Shown in pieces: positions 56,566 to 64,000 of a stretch of 64,000 nt of DNA. The stretch lies in contig NC_068561.1 in the NCBI RefSeq assembly GCF_022201045.2, positions 23,194,501-23,258,500 on the forward strand, written 5' to 3'. Under the pieces are notes generated by a model. It searched no databases. It was not told the DNA's origin and saw nothing but the letters and a program-made list of their open reading frames with translations. The translations under genes and the position numbers were made by a program. This DNA comes from Citrus sinensis (lineage: Eukaryota > Streptophyta > Magnoliopsida > Sapindales > Rutaceae). Within the stretch, counting starts at the first letter, position 1. Every line of letters starts with the position of its first letter.

Positions 56566-59330
56566 ATGTATGGCTACAAGTCCAATGACAATTTTTGTGC
56601 ATACTGGATCGATGATACAAGCAAAAAACTATGATATATGCTTCTAGAAAAATGTATACATTTAGTGATTCTAATTTGAATAGAAGTGCAAAAGAATTTT
56701 TAGAGTAATTTTGATTAATATTAACACTGCATACACTCGTACATCTACTTATGCATGTTGTGGCATAATTGTCGTAATAATTAAAATCTAACTCAATGGT
56801 TGAGAGTTAATTATCTTTAATCTATACACTTAATCCGATATTCATTCTTAGTCGATGTGGGATAATATCACTAATTTAATAATTGAATGTGGAAAAAGGG
56901 ATGTAATCTCGTTGGTGATCGCAAAATCAAACTTTCTCTCCCTTTTATTCATGAGATATCACAAGAAATTAAGACAAATTGGGCAATAAATAAAATTAAC
57001 CTTCATTGTTGATGAAGAGTAAGACGTTGAAGAATTCCTAATTAGATTATTGATATTTACAAGGTTTGAGAATATTTTAATTAATGTATAGTTGGTTGTC
57101 TATTTAGAGTTTTATTGTTTAGTTATTTTTTATTTGAGTTGTATTAATCCTAATTTAGGCAAGAGTCTTGAGTTTAAGTCACTATAAATATATATCTTTT
57201 GTAACTTTAATAGCAATTATTTTGATTATTATTGAATTTCACTTTTAGACTTTGTGTGAGTTTTGTGCTTATGTTATTTCTCAGTCTTCTAAGGAATCAG
57301 CAAGTTGTAATACATAAATTGCCGGATATTCTAAGAGTCAACATAAATTCTAATTTATTTCATTATTCTAGGTATTCATAGACTAAACATAGTACTGAAA
57401 ATATCCTTACTCATTTTCTATCAACCAATCCACTGTTTGAGTTATACCTTCGGTAATATCGGTTTTATCGCGCTACATCAACTGCATATATAATCGTGGC
57501 ATCCATAACTATTACAAGACAACTCATCAGTTATTCTCAAGTGATCATTATGCTACAGGTTAGCTTCGGCTGCAGATCAAGGAACCAATACACCCTCTGC
57601 GCAGCATTTTATAGTACCTGATAAATTAATCTCATTATAAATTCCATTTTTTTAACTAAGCTAATAGAATTACATGAATGCCGAGGATCCAATCCTTGTC
57701 TCATCAAAAGCAGCAATGGGAATAAGTCTCCAATTTCTTCGTAAATGTGCATCGAAATTCTCTCATCATTTGAGAAGAAGAATAGGGATCTTGTCACCTT
57801 TCTACTTGCTCATTGTCGACATTGACAATCTATATTGTAGATTATAATTCTCTTCGTCATTAAGCATGAGAGATGGAAATGGAACCGCAATGGTGAGATC
57901 AAGATCCAATTTATTAGAGGAACCAGCTGATGTAATTTCTTGTCTTTTAGCCCATCTATAAACTTTTGTCTTTCGTCTTAAATCATGTGTTCTTTTATCT
58001 CCAGTCTTAGACCATGTGTTTAATGCGTCTTTGAATTTTTGTTAAAAAAAAAAAAAAAAAATCTTAGTCCACACTTATTAAGCTTACTATTCTTGTTGAA
58101 TTTTTGTCTATCAGCTTAAACTTTTAGGCTGATAGTAATACATATGCTAGTAATATTATTACACTTATATTATATGCTAGTAATATTATTAATATTTACA
58201 GCTTAAACTTTTAAACTTCAAACAGTTTTATTAAATAAGATCATCCAAACTAGAAGCATACTATATATGCTAGTAATATTATTACACTTATATTATATAT
58301 CGAGATATATTAAATTTATATCCCAATTCATGTCGCATATTTATAGGGTGTTTGGTGTAGCCTTAATGCTCGATCGTATCTTATCTACCAGTCCAAGCTA
58401 GTTTTGTATATCGAGAACGGGTGGTTCCGTCATTCCGGTCGTTTCACGCTCATCATGCTCCGAGGAAAATTAAGATTGACAACTCATTAAGCTTTAGAGA
58501 TCCATAGATTGGTATACGCACACAATTATATTGATAGGAAATTACAGTAGAAACCTTGGGTATCAATGACGATTGGTTTCTGACTTTCTGTCTTAATTTG
58601 GCATGACGAGTGCTTGCCTACCAAGTACCAACCATTTGATTATTCTATACAAGGAAACTGTAAATATTAATCTCTTATTTTTCTTTTACTATTACTAGGC
58701 TCTACTTGGAATTGCTGTTCAGGAAGCCTAATATATAACTTAAAAAGTGTATGGTTGTATCTATGGGTTTTGGAAGCCAAGATAATTATATTAGATGGTT
58801 GTTGAAAAACTTTTAATTTTAATACTCTTGTATCAAAATTCATATTTAAATTTCAAATTTAAGTATAATCAATTTTGATTTAGAATTTAGAACTTTCACT
58901 TTATAGTTTTTAAGTTACACCATAATACTAAATGATGTCCTTATGTTATCTTTGTATGACATGCATGTGTAATGAAATATTATTGGATCATTTCGAAATG
59001 TTGATGATGATATTACATGAGAGTTTTCTGTAAATGTAAAAATATAGGCTTTCATTATGTAACATACATGATTATGTAATATAACAATCTCCAAAAACAT
59101 AACGTACTATTTGGATCTACATGAAAAAGTACAGCTTTGCACCAGATTGTTAAATCTTAAATACAATTATATATCTAGGCCGTGAGTACCTTCAAAACTA
59201 AAATTTTTAGGTCAAATGGCGTAAACTAAACACGTCAAAAATGTTGGCAAAATAATTAGTATAAAGTAATTATAAGAGCATAAAAGAAAATATTCACCTA
59301 TACCGATGACAAATTGGAAGAAGCAACAAA
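56566..59330. other. Gene-poor AT-rich stretch with repeats
   Basis: A 34-bp block (ATATGCTAGTAATATTATTA...) occurs at 58142-58175 and again at 58264-58298, with a partial copy between. About 57005-57500 has an LTR-like texture (TGTTGATGAAGAG start, ACTATAAATATATA in the middle) but no target duplication or coding region. No gene supported. Confidence 0.4.
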
Positions 59331-60047
59331 CTATTTAAACCCAAGCAGCTTCCCTTTGCCAGTGAATGCCTTGAACTTATTATTAGCTTCTTCCTTCACA
59401 GCTTGCGGCTGCTGCTTCGACTGCTCTTCAACTTGAGAAGGAAAAGGCACTTTTCGTTTCACCAGCTTCTCATCAGGTTCTTTGTAATCCAACGGAGGTG
59501 CAAAATCAACTTCACAATCCGTCTCGGTTATACTCACTGCATTCGAAGGCTTCGTTTCCAGCACATCAATGTAATACTTGCTCTCATTATGCATGATCAT
59601 AATCGTATCACCCGTCGTCAAACAGGAAAACTTCCTCAGAATCGCTTCCAAAACAGCTCTTGGGTTCGAAAGCTCATCAAGAAAGCCCTTGGTGTGCGGC
59701 TGCAGCTTCATGTACGTTGCTTTGGCTAAACTCACGTTGGTTACCCTAACGAGTTCGTATTCTTGGAGCTTCATGTTGTCCATCATCCAGTTGGGCAAGT
59801 AAATAAAACCCTCATCTGCCGTGAACTCCACGACACCGCAGTGTGTCGTTTTGCCGGAGGAAAGATTACAGAGCTCGAACATCATGGGGTATCCCACTTC
59901 GGTGTGTGCAAGGCGATCGAATGCAGACTGAGGCATGATGATCTTGTCACCGGGTTCATGTTGAGGCTTGGCTACGTGCGAGAGAGAGTAACAATGGTAG
60001 TGCTTTTCGAAGCAAGTGTAGTATTCGTCGCGTTTGTTGGACGCCAT
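59331..60047 (-). CDS. UFD1-like protein, short intronless form, 238 aa
   Basis: UFD1 pairs with NPL4 as the ubiquitin-binding adaptor of the CDC48/p97 unfoldase, which extracts ubiquitinated proteins for the proteasome. Start chosen at the ATG of MASNKRDEYYTCFEKHY; upstream in-frame codons are not preceded by another ATG. The double-psi barrel domain spans about residues 12-185 with GDKIIMPQSAFDRLA, YLPNWMMDNM, KLQPHTKGFLD, FSCLTTGDTIM and DFAPPLDYKEP. The protein ends right after an SHP box, FTGKGKLLGFK (pattern FxGxGxxL), the CDC48-docking motif. Canonical plant UFD1 is about 320 residues and, as far as I know, has introns; this one has none and lacks the C-terminal region. The frame is intact and a TATATA element lies near 60150. 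An old retrogene or a lineage-specific paralogue fits best. Confidence 0.88.
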   Translation of the reverse strand: MASNKRDEYYTCFEKHYHCYSLSHVAKPQHEPGDKIIMPQSAFDRLAHTEVGYPMMFELCNLSSGKTTHCGVVEFTADEGFIYLPNWMMDNMKLQEYELVRVTNVSLAKATYMKLQPHTKGFLDELSNPRAVLEAILRKFSCLTTGDTIMIMHNESKYYIDVLETKPSNAVSITETDCEVDFAPPLDYKEPDEKLVKRKVPFPSQVEEQSKQQPQAVKEEANNKFKAFTGKGKLLGFK

Positions 60048-62903
60048 AATATTGCTCGCAGGATTGATCGATGAAGAGAGAAGAGGTCTATTAAGAAAGC
60101 AGATTTGCAACTAATTAATGTGATGGGGTGTTATTGCACTAGTAGTGTATATATGATGCTACAAGATCAAAATTCTTGTGCAATGCGGTTTAGCAGTTCG
60201 CTTTAGGAAATCAAATTCCTTGTCTGCTTTGGAGACCATGTGCTAGCTATATTACCTAACTAGGAAAGAATTAACTTTAATCCAATCCAATTTTAAGTCT
60301 AATTTTATTTGCTTATGATCAATTTAATCATTTAAAAATTAACCGACTTTAGTAGGTAAAGGTTTGAGACATAGTTCTTCTCCCCCCCTCTTTCATTTGA
60401 CAAACTTGAATTTGATATAATTAATAGAAAAACTACTCATTCGAATATTTACCATAAGAAAAAATTATGCAAAGAATCTCATCTCATAGGTCCTCAAAAC
60501 TATTTAAAACCATGGAGGCGAGGAAGTGTGATTCATTCAGTCTCTGCTTTAATAATTAAGTTGGAGTATATATGAAATGCTCCTAGCAAATTAACAAGAA
60601 AAAATATATGGTAGAATCATCGAGCTTTAAGATTTTACGCCTTCTGTAAGTTATTTGGGCACTTACTCGCCCACTGATTCAATGATCAGCAGGCATGAAA
60701 GATGAAGTTACAAGGATATGAAATATGATAAGACTGGGAGATAGAAGATAAAAACAGAAATCATTCATGACAAAGTTTGTGATATACTTCTAGACCAAGA
60801 ATTAAAACATAACAGAACTGATGAAAAGAATCAAAGCAGTAACATTTGTTTTACTATGATTATCAAAGACTAGAAAGATTTGCAGTGGGATTTAGTTGAC
60901 ACAAACATAAGCTTGAGTGGTTTTGACTTCTAGATAATTGGTAACCGGACGCCAATTAGCATGATGCTAATCACTGTTTCCCAGTCCTTCAAATTGCCAT
61001 GTTTCACCACTCCTCAGGCAAGAGCATGAATGACACACAAGCTAAGCCATAACTCCAAAATTATGCATTTAGTTCAAACAACCAACCACATCAATTGCAT
61101 TTTATAATTCCATGTGCTGCATAAGCTTCCACTCTCTCCACTCCACTCTATATCCTATACCTCCTCCTCCTCCTCCTACTTTACATAAGTCTCTCCTCGT
61201 CATTTCCCAGACAATACTAACATTGATGATATTGATGAAGTTTCAGGAAATCAAGTGAACTGGTGGTCCACTCTCCCAAAGAGATGTTTCTACTTAAAGA
61301 TCATAAGGGAGAGACCAGATTCATTTGTAAGTCCTCACAAAAACAATCACAATCAATGTGATCCACTTCTACAGAGATACGTTTGCATCCACATCTAGAA
61401 GATAAGAGGACAAACAAGATTCAAAGTATAAGCCTATACAAAACCAGAGTACAAACTTTAAAGTCATTTAACTGCTGCCTCCCAAGTTTTATTGAATGAA
61501 AAACATTCAAGAACTAGAATTCACACCTACCAATATTCCTTGCTTCTTCTCCAACCTTATTCTTTATCCCTCTCCCTCACCCATTTTACCACTTCTCCGT
61601 CCAATATTCCGTTCCTTTTCCTACATGTCTTCCTCTCCAACAAACCCTCTATCCAAGTTTCTGCTAGCCCCAAAACTATCCTACTTACTGAATAGCTCTG
61701 TGATCAAAACAATACCTAAATCTCAATGGCATTCTCAATTTAAAGCAAAAATTATGGATAGAAAAGAAGTACACAAGTAAAACCCACAGTTGATACTGAA
61801 AAATGAACTGGGAATACAAGAACAGGACAGGAGAAGTAGAAGGAGCCACTGGGCTGAAAAGCAAAATCAGTAACATCTTTAGGTTTCTCACATCCATAAG
61901 ACTCTTGGTCCAAGAAATACAAAAGCCAATCATAAAATTTTTAGACTTGTGTTTGATCTTCACAATCACAGATTCCCACATCATCAATCTGCTCTGTTGA
62001 AGCCTCACATGGTTCACCATCGAAACTGAATATGATGACCACAATTGCAGAACTTATGGTGCTAAGGCCCTCTTTGGAGAGGATGAGATCATATTCCAGC
62101 TCATATTTGATATTCAAAATCAGGCAATTTGCACTTACCAACCTGACACACGACTATCAAAACACTTCAAGCTTAAACTTCAACTAATCAGTACTAGAGA
62201 ACTACTTATAAGCCAACACATTACCTAGGAAACAAAAGGAATTTTCACTTCCACAATTTTACAATATTAATAAAGCAAAAATTAGGACAGAAAACCAAAA
62301 GGAGGAAACTCTCATCATCAGGCTGGTGCATTTTCAAACATTTAAAGCACATTGGTATGATTTTTTCATCCTATTCTAGTTACTATATCTGCTTTTCCTA
62401 TCTCTTTATTTCCCTTTTTTATCCTTTTCCCCATTGTTGAATTCTTTGGTGCATTGATTAATTTGCTGCCAACTATTTCGACAAGAGATAGTAAAACACT
62501 TAAAGCAAAACAGAACAACTTCTTTGTTAACAGAAAAATGCCTCAGTAAGGCAGTGATGTTTACATATTTTAGAAGCCACAAGGTGGTCATTTATCTTCT
62601 TACAACTAATATATTGATGGTTCACATCCATTACACATAATTAATTCTATACGGAGATAACAAACATTCAGGAAGCAAAAATGAAAATTTTAAAGAAGCA
62701 ACAATCCAAAGGAAAACAAACTGCATAATTGCGAACTGAACAAAAACTGCTACTCTCAAGATTTGTAACTGAAACTTTAAATAAGAATTTATATACATAC
62801 ATTTCTATAATACAAACATTTTATGAGGTAGAAATAAATTAATTTCACAACTAAGTTGAGCTCTATCGAAGATCATAAAGGCAACGGAGTAAGAAGTTAC
62901 ACT
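60048..62903. other. Intergenic between UFD1-like and trihelix genes
   Basis: Left part: promoter of the UFD1-like gene. Right part (from about 61100): mixed-composition sequence with long but unrecognisable frames on both strands, likely the long 3' UTR of the minus-strand trihelix gene or non-coding DNA. No RNA gene or transposon ends seen. Confidence 0.4.
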
Positions 62904-64000
62904 CTACATGAATTCAGAAGGCGAATTGGCATCAGGCTTTCCACCATCCCCCAATCCTCCAGGATGCTGCAAATTCTGCAAAACCTGCGGCGGTAATGCT
63001 CCCAAACCACCACCCAAACCATCATTTGCCGAACCAAAAAACTGACATATAAGCCTAGCCATAACCCCCAGAATCTGCAATTGGTTCTGGCATGCATCTG
63101 CATACATTTGCATCATGGACTTCTCATGCTCAATCTGCAAACCCAACATCTTCTCCCTCCACTCCATTTCCTCCTCCTCCCTCTTCTCCTCCATTCTCAT
63201 CCTCCTCCTCCTCTCCTCATCCAATTCCAGTTCTACCCTAACTCTTCTCTCGTATTCCCTCCTAGCCCACTTCAACTCCCTCTCTTCTAACTCCCACTCT
63301 TTACTCTCCAGAGCCTCTTCTCTCTCATCTCCCCTTCTTTCCATCCTAAATCCCATTTCTCTCCTCTTTTCCTCCCCCTCGATCACACCCTTTTCTCTCA
63401 CAAACTCCCTCTCTCTTCTCTTATCCTCCCTCCTCATTACCACATCCCTCAAATCCAAAACTTTAGCCCCAAGTAACCCAAGATTCTTACTTTCTCTAAA
63501 ACCCTTTTTCAATTTCTTATTTTTCACAATACCCATTTCGCAAATCTCCCTTTCCACTCCAAATTCACTCTCACTCTCCATTTTCTCCCCACTTTCTTCC
63601 TCCTCCTCCACCTCCTCCTCATCCTCCTCCAAATCTTCACTGTCAATCCCAACAAGCCCCAGATCACAACAATCCTCAAACAAATCACCATTACTCACTC
63701 TCTTCCCCTTAACCTCAAGCTCCACATCACCAAACACCTCCTTGTACTTCAAAAAATTCTCCCAGTGATTCTCCCCGTCTTTCCAATTAAACTCATCATC
63801 AGAAATTCTAATCTTCTGCTTCACACCCAAGTACTGGTGCCTCATGTTCTGGACTTTGATCGACACGTCCCGCCAGGACCACTTAAAGGGGAAGCTCACT
63901 GGGTCCTGCAGGTGATGCAGGGAATTAACGTGGTCGGCGATCGGCCGGAACTTCTTCTCTCGGGTCTTGAGCTTGGATAGTGTGCCAGAGTTGAGGAGAT
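62904..64000 (-). CDS. Trihelix-type (MYB/SANT-like) DNA-binding protein, partial at window edge
   Basis: The frame stays open to the window edge, so the start and N-terminus lie outside; about 365 codons are visible, without introns. The visible N-terminal part (SGTLSKLKTREKKFRPIADH, FPFKWSWRDVSIKVQNMRHQ, YLGVKQKIRISDDEFNWKDG) is a Trp-containing helix bundle like plant trihelix factors. It is followed by a strongly acidic stretch (LEEDEEEVEEEEESGEK), a long charged coiled coil rich in Glu and Arg, a short hydrophobic helix (QLQILGVMARLICQFFG) and a Gly/Pro-rich end. Such proteins bind DNA in the nucleus and dimerise through the coiled coil. It resembles Arabidopsis trihelix proteins of the HRA1 type, but I would not fix the orthologue. 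Confidence 0.75.
   Translation of the reverse strand, partial: LLNSGTLSKLKTREKKFRPIADHVNSLHHLQDPVSFPFKWSWRDVSIKVQNMRHQYLGVKQKIRISDDEFNWKDGENHWENFLKYKEVFGDVELEVKGKRVSNGDLFEDCCDLGLVGIDSEDLEEDEEEVEEEEESGEKMESESEFGVEREICEMGIVKNKKLKKGFRESKNLGLLGAKVLDLRDVVMRREDKRREREFVREKGVIEGEEKRREMGFRMERRGDEREEALESKEWELEERELKWARREYERRVRVELELDEERRRRMRMEEKREEEEMEWREKMLGLQIEHEKSMMQMYADACQNQLQILGVMARLICQFFGSANDGLGGGLGALPPQVLQNLQHPGGLGDGGKPDANSPSEFM

Noticed and set aside
57005-57500. Possible solo LTR
   Set aside because: TGTTGATG start and TATA-like centre are suggestive, but no matching end, target duplication or second copy in the window.
63115-63768. Long plus-strand Ser/Leu-rich frame of 217 codons
   Set aside because: Mirror image of the Glu/Arg-rich coiled coil of the minus-strand trihelix gene.
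1-64000. CRISPR arrays, operons, bacterial systems
   Set aside because: The DNA is plant nuclear; no spaced repeat arrays of CRISPR type exist, and the only regular array belongs to the Tat element.

Overview
The window is nuclear DNA of a flowering plant, almost certainly a eudicot. The evidence is many short GT-AG introns, AT-rich spacers, TATA boxes, plant-only protein families (NIP aquaporin, DEG7, DUF4228/PADRE, trihelix) and plant transposon classes. The DEG7 protein reads much like the Citrus orthologue as I remember it, so Citrus or a relative is a reasonable guess, but nothing here proves the genus.

Layout. A five-exon NIP aquaporin gene (1042-2422, +) converges on an eight-exon nucleolar RRM gene of the NIFK/Nop15 type (3781-5775, -). 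The RRM gene carries an in-frame TGA in exon 7. From 7187 to 17358 lies one large, old and broken Ty3/gypsy element of the Tat lineage, reading on the minus strand. It has an opposite-strand extra gene, a ten-copy tandem-repeat array and odd inverted ends. Its right end is only 295 bp from the ATG of DEG7 (17654-31623, +, 24 exons, 1109 codons), the main gene of the window. The largest DEG7 intron holds repeats and a stretch that looks organelle-derived.

From 33 to 46 kb there are small genes separated by mobile DNA. Two are minus-strand proline-rich secreted proteins (33471-33893 and 40593-41045). Between them sit a non-autonomous hAT element with a perfect 8-bp target duplication (34155-35193) and a very young gag-only LTR element with 455-bp LTRs and a perfect 5-bp target duplication (38091-40184). 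They are followed by a 77-residue Cys/TM protein (44176-44409, +) and a 133-residue single-pass membrane protein (45315-45716, +) whose 3' end has been tandemly duplicated.

From 46 to 59 kb the DNA is gene-poor, with a tRNA-derived SINE, a second related A-tailed retroposon, a MITE with long terminal inverted repeats, and one DUF4228 gene (51431-52105, -). The right end holds an intronless short UFD1-like gene (59331-60047, -) and a trihelix-type DNA-binding gene cut by the window edge (62904-64000, -).

The genes do not form a pathway; they are ordinary neighbours in a transposon-rich stretch. The observations most worth a second look are the Tat element with inverted LTR tips, the young gag-only LTR element, the nonsense codon in the NIFK-like gene, the intronless UFD1 form ending at its SHP box, and the hairpin-bearing SINE.
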